Below are positions 8,566 through 16,951 of a DNA stretch of 64,000 nt, one piece after another. The stretch is from Streptomyces griseoruber (lineage in GTDB: Bacteria; Actinomycetota; Actinomycetes; Streptomycetales; Streptomycetaceae), in contig NZ_KQ948769.1 of assembly GCF_001514205.1 (NCBI RefSeq), positions 153,606 to 217,605 on the forward strand, given 5' to 3'. How positions within the stretch are numbered: the first letter of the stretch is position 1; each line of letters begins with the position of its first letter. The notes beneath the pieces are model-generated. The model saw only the letters and a program-made list of their open reading frames with translations, ran no database searches and had not been told where the DNA came from. A program made the translations under genes and the position numbers.

Positions 8566-10187
8566 AGGACGTCCTCCCGGGTGACGGAGTCGGGGGCTTC
8601 GGGCACCTGCTCACCGGGCGGTCCGCCGTGCGTCCACGGCGTCTCCTCCGGGTCCGGCAGCCTGGCGCCGCCCCGCGGCTCGTGTTCGAAGAGTGTGAAG
8701 CAGAGCAGGTCGCCCTTCTCCGGCACCGACCCCTGCTCCGGCTCCTTGCCGCGGCCCATCCGGTCGACGATCCGCAGCACCAGCAGACCCTCCTCCGGCT
8801 GCTCCACGAACTCCGCCGCCTGCGGCTTGCCGCCCAGCGACCGGTACGCCTTCGCCCGCTCCCCGAGATACGGCCGGTCGTCCGTCCGTAGGGTGACCAG
8901 CGGGCGCGGACTGGGCCGCTTGCCCTCGCTGTACACCAGGGCGACGTCGACGACCTCGCCCGCGAAGGCCTCCCCGGCCAGCCGCCGCCCGGCCATCACC
9001 AGCGGGTCGTCCAGCGCCTCCTGTGCTTCCAGCCGGGCCTGTTCCCGCTCGCGCGTGGCCAGCTTGTTCGCCGCGGTCACCGCGTCGTCGCGGCGCGGCT
9101 GCGGGGGCTCACCCGCGGCGACCCGGTCGCGGTGGCCGGTGAACGACCAGCGGTCGCGCGTCCACCGCTCCTCGCCGTGCGCCCCCTCGGGCAGCTCCCG
9201 CAGCAGGTCGATCCCCCGCCACACGGCCTGCCAGGTGGGCAGGGTCCGGCTCAGCACCAGCTCGCGGATCTCCCGCTCGGCGGCGGCCAGTGCGCCCAGC
9301 CGGTCGTCGGCCTCCAGCCCGTCCTCGGCCGCGGCGAACGCGGTCCGCGCGCGGTCGTAGCGCTCGATGGCCGGGGCGAGCAGCTTGTTGTCGAAGGCGG
9401 GGTCGGTGGCCGGTCCGGCGGGCGGGCACAGCAGCTGTCCCGCGGCGTCCCGGCCCAGCTCCGCCCGCCTGGCCGCCTCGGCGCCCGTGACGCCCGAGTG
9501 GGGGTCCCCCCCGTCGAGCGAAGCCGAGACTGGGGGAGGGTCGATCCAGGCGAGCAGCGCACCCAGGTGCTGGTCCTCCAGGCTGGACTGGCCGGTCGCC
9601 CAGTGCCGGCCGAGGACCTCGGTGAGGGCGAGCAGCAGCGACGAACCGGGCACCCGGGCCCGCTCCCCGAAGTGCGTCAGCCACCGGCCGAGCAGCGGCA
9701 CGCGCGGGGGCGCAGGATGCGGCGACTCCGGGTCCTGTTCCGCCGTACGCCGGAAGCGCATGGAGCGGCCGAGGAGGCGGACGTGGTCGATGCCGGCGCG
9801 GCTCGGGACGATCAGCTGGGGCGCGTCGGCGCACAGCTCGACCTCGACCTTGACGCGCTTGCCCGTCTCCGGATCGGTCTCGTTGCGCTCGGCGGCCTCG
9901 ACGGCGTCGGCGTAGGAGTCGATGTACGGCAGGACGACATCGGCGAGTTCGGCGAGGAACGCGAACCTCAGGTCGCGGTCGCGGGGCTGCGGTACGACGA
10001 GCAGCCGCGGGGCGTCCCGGTCGGTGCCGACGAGCGCGCCGAGCGGGGCTCCGGCCTCACCGGCGGTGGTCAGCGGCACGAACACCAGCGGGCGGTCGGA
10101 CAGATGGCGGTGCCGGACGGTGGCCACGGGGTGGGCGCGGCCGGTGGTGACGGCCTCGAGGCGGGCGAGGGTGGCGATCAGCGACAC
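8562..10187 (-). CDS. unrecognised 541-aa protein between the nuclease and helicase genes
   Basis: The GTG at 10187 overlaps the nuclease stop by ten bases and has GGGGGGC upstream. I recognise no family. Residues ~1-120 look alpha/beta (FVPLTTAGEAGAPLGALV, RLLVVPQP). The middle (~190-400) is helical with conserved-looking Trp (WLTHFGERARVPGS, GIDLLRELPEG). The last ~170 residues are strand-rich (FAGEVVDVALVYSEGKRP, PLVTLRTDDRPYLGERAK, GLLVLRIVDRMGRG) and could be the beta-barrel that Upf1/Dna2-type helicases carry beside domain 1A. That would explain why the downstream helicase chain is short. No nuclease or ATPase motif was found. A GC-rich palindromic mini-element is inserted in frame at about 9503-9541. 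Confidence 0.75.
   Translation of the reverse strand: MSLIATLARLEAVTTGRAHPVATVRHRHLSDRPLVFVPLTTAGEAGAPLGALVGTDRDAPRLLVVPQPRDRDLRFAFLAELADVVLPYIDSYADAVEAAERNETDPETGKRVKVEVELCADAPQLIVPSRAGIDHVRLLGRSMRFRRTAEQDPESPHPAPPRVPLLGRWLTHFGERARVPGSSLLLALTEVLGRHWATGQSSLEDQHLGALLAWIDPPPVSASLDGGDPHSGVTGAEAARRAELGRDAAGQLLCPPAGPATDPAFDNKLLAPAIERYDRARTAFAAAEDGLEADDRLGALAAAEREIRELVLSRTLPTWQAVWRGIDLLRELPEGAHGEERWTRDRWSFTGHRDRVAAGEPPQPRRDDAVTAANKLATREREQARLEAQEALDDPLVMAGRRLAGEAFAGEVVDVALVYSEGKRPSPRPLVTLRTDDRPYLGERAKAYRSLGGKPQAAEFVEQPEEGLLVLRIVDRMGRGKEPEQGSVPEKGDLLCFTLFEHEPRGGARLPDPEETPWTHGGPPGEQVPEAPDSVTREDVL
9503..9541. repeat. GC-rich palindromic mini-element inside the 541-aa gene
   Basis: GGTCCCCCC and ACTGGGGGAGGG arms flank CGTCGAGCGAAGCCGAG. 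From memory, this block is found many times in Streptomyces genomes, usually between genes. Here it is translated in frame as part of a Pro/Ser/Gly stretch (PPVSASLDGGDPHSG), so the insertion preserved the reading frame. Confidence 0.6.
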
Positions 10188-11365
10188 GTCGCCCCCCGGC
10201 CGGCGAGGGCCTCGGTGCGCAGTCGTGCGGCCCGGCGGAGGGCGGCCACGGCCGGGTCGTCCGGGTCCCCGGACTCGCCGCGGGCGGCGGACAGGACGTC
10301 CTCGACGGTGCTCAGGCCGCCCAGTTCGGCGCGGAGCGAGCGGCCCAGGGTGGTCACCGCGCCGGCCGCGCGGGAGCGGGCGCGGCAGTGGAACGCCAGC
10401 TCGCAGGCGGCCAGGCACTCGGGCGCGTAGGCCGCAGGGACCGCCTCGACGGCCGCCGTGAGCCGCTCGGCGGGCAGCTCGGGGGAGAAGCAGGTGCCCT
10501 CGGGGAGGGCGTCGGCGATGTCCTGGATGCGGGTGAGCCGGGCCAGCTGGCGGCTGGTGACCGCGCGCTGCTTGCGGACGTCCACGGCGGAGGCGGTGGG
10601 CAGGTTGGAGAAGTCCTTGGGGCAGACCAGCAGGACCCGGTGGCGGACCCTGGGCGCGGGGTCCAGGCGGGCGGCGACCTCCTCCAGGGCCAGCACGTAG
10701 ACCGCCGCCTGGCGGGCGGCGGCGCCCACCTTCGCCGGGTCGGCCGAACCGTCCAGCATCGGGAAGGACTTGATCTCCACGACCGTCCAGCCGCCGTCCG
10801 GGTGCACCACCACCGCGTCGGGCTCCAGGAAGGCGGTGGAGCCGGCGACGTCGAGGGCCAGCATCGGGTGGTCGAGGAACGTCCAGGTGCCGCGGGCCTG
10901 CTCGGTGGCCTCGCGCAGCGCCAGCGCGGTCCGCGCGGTACGGCCCTCGGGGCCGGAGGCGGTGAGGTCGGGGGTGCTCTTGGTGGTGGGGGGTTCGGCG
11001 CCCGGGTCCAGTCGTTCGTGCACGAGCCGCAGCAGTTCCGCGCCGCCGTCCGCCTTCACCTTCGCCTCGAACGCGTTGCCGCGGGTGAGGGCGAACTGGG
11101 ACTGGCCGAAGACGGACGGGGAGCCCAGGGCCCCCGCCAGCGCCGCCTTGTTCACCCCGGCGCCGTCGAGGATCGCGCGCCGCTTGCAGCCGGGGTTGGC
11201 GGCGAGGGCCGCGAGGGCACGGGCGTCCAGCGCCTTGGCCGGTACGTCGGGGCCGCGCAGCTCAGCGAGCCGCTGCCGGAGCGCCGTCCCCCGCGTCCGA
11301 GGGGGAGGCACCCGGTTCGGTTCCTGCCCCGAACCGTGACTCGCGCTGCCGTGGAATTCGTTCAC
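10178..11365 (-). CDS. 4Fe-4S RecB/Cas4/Dna2-type nuclease
   Basis: 395 residues from a GTG at 11365 (an ATG 30 bases upstream is also possible). It shows the full RecB-family set: Glu100 in RGNAFE, Asp183 in FLEPDAVVV, Glu197-x-Lys199 in VVEIKS, and Gln219...Tyr223 in RQAAVY. Four Cys placed as in Cas4, AddB and Dna2 for an iron-sulfur cluster are Cys60 (NPGCKRR) and Cys317, Cys321, Cys327 (ECLAACELAFHC). This predicts a Mg-dependent, ssDNA-end-acting nuclease with a cluster that ties its two ends together. It is the first gene of the nuclease/unknown/helicase unit, and its 5' end overlaps the PAP2 gene by about 100 bases. The fold assignment is strong; the cellular role is inferred. Confidence 0.85.
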   Translation of the reverse strand: MNEFHGSASHGSGQEPNRVPPPRTRGTALRQRLAELRGPDVPAKALDARALAALAANPGCKRRAILDGAGVNKAALAGALGSPSVFGQSQFALTRGNAFEAKVKADGGAELLRLVHERLDPGAEPPTTKSTPDLTASGPEGRTARTALALREATEQARGTWTFLDHPMLALDVAGSTAFLEPDAVVVHPDGGWTVVEIKSFPMLDGSADPAKVGAAARQAAVYVLALEEVAARLDPAPRVRHRVLLVCPKDFSNLPTASAVDVRKQRAVTSRQLARLTRIQDIADALPEGTCFSPELPAERLTAAVEAVPAAYAPECLAACELAFHCRARSRAAGAVTTLGRSLRAELGGLSTVEDVLSAARGESGDPDDPAVAALRRAARLRTEALAGRGATCR

Positions 11366-12272
11366 CCGTCGAAGTCTGGCATCCGCCACTGACAATCGGG
11401 GCGCCCGTGTCCGGGGAGGTCGCCGGGGAGGTCGCCACGGAGGCCGCCGGGGAAGCCGCCGCCCGGTCCGGGATCCGGGCCGCGAGCGACGGGACGCGGG
11501 CGGCGGACGCGGTCCGCAGCCGGTCCGCGGTCCGCATCACGAGCGGTGCCAGCAGCAGGCCGACGCCCATCACGGCCGCGCCGGCGACCGCGTCCAGGAA
11601 GTAGTGGTTCGCGGTGCCCATGACCACGATCGTCGTCAGCAGCGGGTAGAGCACGGCGGCCGTGCGCGCCGTGCGGGTGCGCCCGTGGCGCCACAGCATC
11701 ACACCGCACCACAGGGACCAGCCGACGTGCAGACTCGGCATCGCCGCGTACTGGTTGGTCATCCCGCCGAGCCCGCGCGGCGCGCTGGCCTCACCGCCCC
11801 ACCAGCCCCACGAGCTGTACTGGGCCATCGTGTCCACGAAGCCGTGCTCCGCCGACAGCAGACGGGGCGGGCAGGTGGGCAGCAGCGTGAAGCCGATCAG
11901 ACCTATGAAGGTGGACGTCATCAGCCAGGTGCGGGCCGCCCGGTAGTGCAGGCTGCGGGAGCGGAACAGCCAGACCAGGATCACCGGGGTCACCAGGTAG
12001 TGCAGCGACGCGTACCAGAAGTCGGCCGGCACGCCGAGCCAGGCCTCGTGGGTGAACAGCCGGTTCAGCGGGTGCTCGGCGTTGATGTGCAGGAGCTTCT
12101 CGACGCGCAGGATCGCCAGGCCGTGGTCGACGGCGGTCGTCACATCTCCGCGCGCGAGCAGCCGGCCGGCCGAGTAGCAGGCGTACACCAGCAGGATCAG
12201 CGGCAGCTCCGTCCACCAGCGCAGCCGGATCCGAGGGGCCGCCTCGGTGCCCGGTGTCTCGGTCTGCGGCAT
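11262..12272 (-). CDS. PAP2-superfamily membrane phosphatase (AUR1-like)
   Basis: 336 residues from an ATG at 12272 with GGGGGAGG eight bases upstream. About six membrane segments. Catalytic motifs of the PAP2_3 (inositol-phosphorylceramide-synthase-like) branch are present: AAMPSLHVGW for the PSGH-like motif and TANHYFLDAVAG for the His/Asp motif. It probably acts on a lipid phosphate or on polyprenyl or inositol phospholipids at the membrane face. The C-terminal ~70 residues are Ala/Ser/Pro-rich, and the last 35 codons overlap the nuclease start region and contain a small CCCCC/GGGGG palindrome at 11287-11306. The stop may therefore have been displaced from an earlier position. Confidence 0.82.
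   Translation of the reverse strand: MPQTETPGTEAAPRIRLRWWTELPLILLVYACYSAGRLLARGDVTTAVDHGLAILRVEKLLHINAEHPLNRLFTHEAWLGVPADFWYASLHYLVTPVILVWLFRSRSLHYRAARTWLMTSTFIGLIGFTLLPTCPPRLLSAEHGFVDTMAQYSSWGWWGGEASAPRGLGGMTNQYAAMPSLHVGWSLWCGVMLWRHGRTRTARTAAVLYPLLTTIVVMGTANHYFLDAVAGAAVMGVGLLLAPLVMRTADRLRTASAARVPSLAARIPDRAAASPAASVATSPATSPDTGAPIVSGGCQTSTGERIPRQRESRFGAGTEPGASPSDAGDGAPAAAR
11287..11306. repeat. short GC-rich palindrome in the PAP2/nuclease overlap
   Basis: Arms TCCCCC and GGGGGA surround GCGTCCGA. It is translated in both overlapping genes. Similar in kind to the mini-element at 9503-9541 but a different core sequence. Confidence 0.5.
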
Positions 12273-12494
12273 CCGATCGCCTCCCCCTTCGTGTCGCTCA
12301 TGTGTCGCTGCGCCCGTGGTCGCGGGACGTGCCACTTTACGGCGTATGCGCGCGCCCCCACGGGGCGCCCCCGGCCCTCAAAGACGCCGGGATCGCCCTC
12401 CGGGTTGCCCCGTTTCAGGGTGAGCGATGATGGAGGGGTCCCGCCTCCGATTTCTCCCCTGAGACGTCCCAGGGTTTCCCCGGAAAGGTCCCCC

Positions 12495-13091
12495 ATGGCA
12501 CCGCGCATCCTGCTGGCCCGGCACGGACAGACCGAGTGGTCGCTGTCCGGCAAGCACACCGGCAGGACCGACGTACCGCTGCTGGAGGAGGGCCGCCGGG
12601 GCGCCAAGCTGCTCGGCGAACGGCTGCACCGGACGCCGTTCGACGGGCTGCCGGACGTCGAGATACGCACCAGCCCGCTGGCCCGCGCGCGGGAGACGTG
12701 CGACCTCGCCGGCTTCGGTGAGCGGGCGACGCACTGGGACACCCTCATGGAGTGGGACTACGGCGCGTACGAGGGCATGACCCCGGCCGACATCCAGGCG
12801 GTCCGGCCCGGCTGGCTGATCTGGCGCGACGGCGTCCCCGAGGGGGAGTCGCTCGCCGAGGTCACCGCGCGCGCGGACGAGGTCGTCGCCTGGGCGCGGT
12901 CGGCGGACCGGGACGTCCTGGTCTTCGCCCACGGGCACATCCTCCGCTCCATCGGCGCCCGCTGGCTGGGCCTCCCCCTGGACTTCGCCGCTCGCATCCG
13001 CCTGAACCCGACCTCGCTGTCGGTGCTGGGCTGGGCGTACGGCGAGCCGGCGATCGAGAGCTGGAACGACCTCGGTCACCTCGCGCCGTAG
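12495..13091 (+). CDS. histidine phosphatase (phosphoglycerate mutase-like)
   Basis: 198 residues, ATG at 12495 with GGAAAGG six bases upstream. Catalytic core: LLARHGQTEWS near the start (phospho-His in RHG), RTSPLARARETC (second Arg), Glu in the MEWDYGAYEGM segment as proton donor, and FAHGHILRS (second His). This is the broad-specificity acid phosphatase/CobC-like branch rather than glycolytic mutase, which is longer. Cytoplasmic, substrate unknown. It is transcribed alone and converges on the NsdA-like gene. Confidence 0.88.
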   Translation: MAPRILLARHGQTEWSLSGKHTGRTDVPLLEEGRRGAKLLGERLHRTPFDGLPDVEIRTSPLARARETCDLAGFGERATHWDTLMEWDYGAYEGMTPADIQAVRPGWLIWRDGVPEGESLAEVTARADEVVAWARSADRDVLVFAHGHILRSIGARWLGLPLDFAARIRLNPTSLSVLGWAYGEPAIESWNDLGHLAP

Positions 13092-13102
13092 CGCGGTCGG
13101 GC

Positions 13103-13117
13103 GCGGTGTCACACCGC
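13103..13117. terminator. bidirectional hairpin between convergent genes
   Basis: Perfect inverted repeat GCGGTG-TCA-CACCGC followed by TTT on the plus strand, placed in the 41-base gap between the phosphatase and the NsdA-like gene. Confidence 0.55.
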
Positions 13118-13132
13118 TTTGCGCACCGCCGT

Positions 13133-14629
13133 TCACACCGCTCGGGGTGTCGACGCGTGGCGGTCCAGGAACTCCTGCACTCCGCCGGCCCGTCGGTGCG
13201 GCAGCAGCACCCGCGCCGTGCCCGCCAGCATCCCCTGGATCCGCGAGGACTGGACCTGGCCCAGCAGGTCCAGCACCCGCAGGCCCGCCACCGCCGCCTC
13301 GCCGGGCCGCCCGCCCCGGGCCAGATCGTCGGCCAGCTCGGCCGTGTACAGCGCGATGTTGCGGGTGAAGTGCGGATCCTGGAGATCGGCCGCGCGCCCC
13401 GCGTGCCGGGCCGCCCGGGTCCAGTCGCCGAGCGCGGACCAGCACTGCGCCTCGAGCCCGGCCAGCTCGGCCTCGCCGTAGAACGTCATCCACTCGGGGT
13501 CGGCGTCCGAGGGGCCCCGCTCGTAGAGGGCGTGCGCCCGGGCGAGGGCCTGTTCGCAGCCGGTCCGGTCGGCGAGCCCGGCCCAGCCGCCCGCCTCGCG
13601 CAGCGCGAGCAGGGACATCAGCCGGGGTGACCCGAGGGGGCGCGCGACGCGCTGGGCGGCCTGCGCGGCCCGTACGGCCTCGCGGGGGCGCCCGGCGTCG
13701 CGCGCGAGGAACGCGGTGTTGCAGAAGGCATGCGCCTCCAGTGCCTGGTCGCCGGTCATGCGCGCGGTGGCGAGTGCCTCCGCGTAGTGCGAGCGGGCGT
13801 CGTCGAAGCGGCCCGAGTCGTGCGCCAGCCAGCCCACGGAGATGGCGAGTTCACCGGCGCCCGAGTGCAGCCGGTCGGCGGTCGTCTGCCGGGTGGTGCC
13901 GGCGTCGAGCAGCGCGTAGGCGGCGCGCAGCGGGGCGGCCGCGCGACGGTAGAGGCCGTCGGCGCCGTGCCGGTCGTCCAGCAGACGGATTCTGCGGACC
14001 GCTTCTTCGAGGGCGCCCGCCTCGCTCGACCCGACGCGGCGCACCCGGCGCTCCGCGGCCGGGGCGTGGGAGGTCCCGCCGCCCGGGCGAGACCGGGGGG
14101 GCGGGACGGCGAGGCCCAGGGGGCCCAGCGAGGCGGAGGCCACGGTGGCGCCTCCACCGGTCATGAATGCGCGACGCAGCACGTCGCTCTCCTCGTGGTC
14201 GTGGTGCGTGTCGTACGGGTCCTGCGTGTCATACGGCTCACCCGCCCCGCGCGTCTCACTCGTCACCCGCGGCTCACTGGTGGTGAGCGCCGGGCTCGTG
14301 GTGTGCGCGGGGGGCGCGTCCCCGGCGGCGCGCGCTCCTCGTCCGCGGACGGACGCCCGGGGCGCGAACCCCAGGTCGGTGAGCGTCCGGCCGGGGAACA
14401 TGTGCAGGAAGACCCGCTCGTACGCGTAGTTGGGGCAGCGGATCTCCCCCGCCTCGACCCGCCCGATGTAGCGCGCGTCGCAGCTGACCCGCTCGCCGAT
14501 CTCGCGTGCGGCGCGCCGTACCAGTGCGGCGAACTCGGCCGGCGAGCGTTGTCCACGCAGGTGCCGGAAGGCGAGGTTGGGCCGTGGTGGCCGGTCGGGC
14601 CGGGGTGGGGTCACCGTTGACGACGCCAT
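13133..14629 (-). CDS. NsdA-like TPR regulatory protein
   Basis: 498 residues. The N-terminal ~80 residues form an atypical helix-turn-helix (LAFRHLRGQRSPAEFAALV, then GERVSCDARYIGRVEAGEIR) as in NsdA-type Streptomyces proteins. A linker rich in Thr/His/Asp follows, then RRAFMTGGG and a long TPR-like helical region (residues ~210-490; repeats such as DSGRFDDARSHYAEALATAR). Family members act as developmental or antibiotic regulators and lack DNA-binding proof in most cases. AGAGGA lies upstream of the ATG. It is not necessarily NsdA itself (SCO5582 in S. coelicolor, from memory), so no symbol is given. Confidence 0.75.
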   Translation of the reverse strand: MASSTVTPPRPDRPPRPNLAFRHLRGQRSPAEFAALVRRAAREIGERVSCDARYIGRVEAGEIRCPNYAYERVFLHMFPGRTLTDLGFAPRASVRGRGARAAGDAPPAHTTSPALTTSEPRVTSETRGAGEPYDTQDPYDTHHDHEESDVLRRAFMTGGGATVASASLGPLGLAVPPPRSRPGGGTSHAPAAERRVRRVGSSEAGALEEAVRRIRLLDDRHGADGLYRRAAAPLRAAYALLDAGTTRQTTADRLHSGAGELAISVGWLAHDSGRFDDARSHYAEALATARMTGDQALEAHAFCNTAFLARDAGRPREAVRAAQAAQRVARPLGSPRLMSLLALREAGGWAGLADRTGCEQALARAHALYERGPSDADPEWMTFYGEAELAGLEAQCWSALGDWTRAARHAGRAADLQDPHFTRNIALYTAELADDLARGGRPGEAAVAGLRVLDLLGQVQSSRIQGMLAGTARVLLPHRRAGGVQEFLDRHASTPRAV

Positions 14630-14897
14630 GGCCGGGTCCTCTCATGCGAACCGTCGAACCATGCCGGAATCGGGGTGACTTGGCATATTTTCGGCGGTGA
14701 TCACCCTGATGTCCAGCGAGCAAGAACGTACCTGCTGTGGTTGGGCCGCCACGCGGTGTTTGGCTACAAACCGGATATCTCCTCCACGATCTGCCATGAA
14801 CTGCCATCCTTTGCGGCGGACTTCCGCCGTAGCCGTTGACGCGGTCGTGCGTTGAATGCCGTGGACTGCAGGAGCGGGCTGTGTGGTGGAGGCCGGG

Positions 14898-15302
14898 ATG
14901 GAGACCAGCCGGAGCAACGATCCTTGTACGCCGTCGTCGGCGTTCGGGCCCGCGGGCCCGGCGTGCGACCTCGTGACGGTGCCGACCCGGCAGGGGCTGG
15001 AGGCGGTCGACATCCTGCGCCGGGGCGCGGCCGAGGCGGTGGGGCCCGTGCTGCACGACGACGGCGGCGACACCCTCGGCTTCCTGGTGCCGCCCGGCAC
15101 CGCCGCCGCCTGGGACCTGCCGGGAAGCACCTGCACGGAGACCGACGGGCGCGGCCTGAGACTCGACCCCGAGCCCCCGGTGGAGGGTTCGGACTGGCTG
15201 GTGCCGCCCGGCGAGGCGGACCTCGCGACCGATCCGGCGGTGCTGCGCCGGGCGCTGGGCGAGGCGGCCCGGACGATCGAGGCGGCGGACAACTGCCGGT
15301 GA
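14898..15302 (+). CDS. small protein related to the fragment at 5854-6426 (primase/polymerase-like C-terminal half)
   Basis: 134 residues from an ATG with GGAGG five bases upstream. It repeats the order seen in the other small protein: DLVTVPTRQGLEAVDILRRG, GPVLHDD, TLGFLVPPGTAAAWDLPG, SDWLVPPGE and a final TDPAVLRRALGEAARTI helix. By eye it is homologous to the second half of actinobacterial Prim-Pol-type proteins; the acidic catalytic part is absent. It may be a ligand-binding remnant of that fold. Upstream lies a 268-base divergent region holding TTGACG at about 14837 but no convincing -10 element. Family link is an inference. Confidence 0.65.
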   Translation: METSRSNDPCTPSSAFGPAGPACDLVTVPTRQGLEAVDILRRGAAEAVGPVLHDDGGDTLGFLVPPGTAAAWDLPGSTCTETDGRGLRLDPEPPVEGSDWLVPPGEADLATDPAVLRRALGEAARTIEAADNCR

Positions 15303-15355
15303 GGTGACCCGCCGGGCGTGCGCGAGCCGGCCGTTGCGCCTGCGAGGATGCCCTC

Positions 15356-16228
15356 ATGGGGAAGTCCAGGAACACCCGGCGTGAGCGCGGCGCCGACACG
15401 GCGGCCGTCGTCGAGGCCGTCGACGGGGGGCTCGCGGAGCTCCTGCCCGACCGGGACCGGGCGCGGGCCTGGACCCTGCTCATCGACGGGGCACCGCAGT
15501 CGCACGTCGACCTCGACGACCCGGCGTACCTCTCCTTCGAGTACCAGCGCCGCCTCGGCCATGTCATCGACCTCACCGGGCCGCCCGGCCGGCCGGTGCA
15601 CGTCGTGCACCTCGGCGGCGGCGCGTTCACGCTCGCCCGGTACGTGGCCGCGACCCGCCCCCGCTCCACCCAGCAGGTCGTCGAGCGCGACGCCGCCCTG
15701 GTCCGGCTGGTGCGCCGGGAACTCCCGCTGGACCCCGGGGCCAGGATCCGGGTCAGGTCCGTGGACGCGCGGGAGGGGCTCGGCAAGGTACCGGACGGCT
15801 GGGCCGACCTCGTCGTCGCCGATGTCTTCAGCGGCGCCCGCACCCCCGCCCACCTCACCTCGACCGAGTTCCTCGACGAGGTCCGCAGGGCGCTGAAGCC
15901 GGGCGGTCTCTACGCCGCCAACATCGCCGACGGCCCGCCGCTCGCCCATCTGCGCGGCCAGATCGCCACCGCCGCCGCCCGCTTCGCCGAGCTGGCCCTG
16001 GTCGCCGACCCCACGGTGCTCCGGGGGAAACGGTTCGGCAATGCCGTGCTCCTGGCCGGCGACCTCCCCCTGCCGATCGCCGAGCTGACCCGCCGGGCGG
16101 CGTCCGACCCGCATCCGGCGCGCGTCGAGCACGGCCGCCCGCTCCTCGACTTCACCGGCGGCGCGACCCCGGTGACGGACGCGGCGGCGGTCGCCTCGCC
16201 GGCCCCGCCGCCCTCGGTGTTCCGCTAG
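15356..16228 (+). CDS. spermidine synthase-like SAM-dependent methyltransferase fold protein
   Basis: 290 residues. ATG at 15356, about 50 bases after the previous gene and probably co-transcribed. The core is a Rossmann methyltransferase: VHVVHLGGGAFTLARYVAA (motif I, GGG), QQVVERDAALVRLVRREL (acidic motif II), DAREGLGKVPDGWADLVVAD and LKPGGLYAANI. This is the spermidine-synthase-like family. The polyamine synthase active-site Asp that follows the GGG in true SpeE is not obvious, so polyamine synthesis should not be assumed. The C-terminal 40 residues are Pro/Ala-rich. Confidence 0.82.
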   Translation: MGKSRNTRRERGADTAAVVEAVDGGLAELLPDRDRARAWTLLIDGAPQSHVDLDDPAYLSFEYQRRLGHVIDLTGPPGRPVHVVHLGGGAFTLARYVAATRPRSTQQVVERDAALVRLVRRELPLDPGARIRVRSVDAREGLGKVPDGWADLVVADVFSGARTPAHLTSTEFLDEVRRALKPGGLYAANIADGPPLAHLRGQIATAAARFAELALVADPTVLRGKRFGNAVLLAGDLPLPIAELTRRAASDPHPARVEHGRPLLDFTGGATPVTDAAAVASPAPPPSVFR

Positions 16229-16294
16229 GACCTTTCCGCGGTCCGGGGCCCGGCGGGGCCCGGCCCTCATGGTGGTTCTTGTTGGTTCGTGCCC

Positions 16295-16828
16295 TCAGAA
16301 CGTCTGTACGTCGACCCTCGGCGGCCCGTCGTGCCAGGTGCAGAAGACCGACACCCGGTCCGCGCCCGAGGCGAAGTCCACCCGGATCCATGACTCCGTC
16401 TTCCACACCTGCACCGACCAGCCGGCCGCCGGGGTCGCGGACACCAGGGTCGCGTAGGTCGAGGTGAGGTCGAGGACGACCCGGCCGCCGTCGGTGTCGT
16501 AGCTCTTGACCGTCCCGGCCGGGGTGTTCTTCGGGGCGGCCGGGGTGGTGGCGGTGCGGCTCGGGGCCGCGGACGCCGAGCGGGCCGTCGGGGAAGCGGA
16601 AGAAGAGGAGGGGGAAGGTGCGGGCGAGCGGGGCGGGCCGGAGCCGGGGGAGGACGGGGGAGCCGACTCATGGGCGTCGGCGGTCACCTCGCGCACCGTC
16701 AGCGGCAGGGCGCGCGGGGGGTCGTAGGCCGTGCCCGCCATCACGGTGTGGACGCCCCACCACGACAGCGTGACCGCCGCGCCCGTGGCGAGCGTCCAGG
16801 CCAGTACGTGTACGAGTCCGCTCCGCAT
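16295..16828 (-). CDS. membrane-anchored extracytoplasmic hypothetical protein
   Basis: 177 residues from an ATG at 16828 (weak ribosome binding site). One N-terminal membrane segment (HVLAWTLATGAAVTLSWWGV, residues ~7-26) is followed by a ~70-residue Pro/Ser/Thr/Ala-rich stalk and a small C-terminal beta domain with conserved-looking Trp and a Cys (WSVQVWKTESWIRVDF, VFCTWHDGPP). The domain probably lies outside the membrane. It is divergent from the response regulator gene 124 bases away, so it could be a partner or target of that system. Confidence 0.72.
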   Translation of the reverse strand: MRSGLVHVLAWTLATGAAVTLSWWGVHTVMAGTAYDPPRALPLTVREVTADAHESAPPSSPGSGPPRSPAPSPSSSSASPTARSASAAPSRTATTPAAPKNTPAGTVKSYDTDGGRVVLDLTSTYATLVSATPAAGWSVQVWKTESWIRVDFASGADRVSVFCTWHDGPPRVDVQTF

Positions 16829-16951
16829 AGCGGGCCATCTTGCCGCACGTTTCGCACCGGTGTCGCACGGACGGGTCACCGGTCGTCCACGGAGGAGGAG
16901 TTGTCCACAGGGCCCCGGCCGGGTCCGCGGGCATGGCGTACGGTGCGGCGC

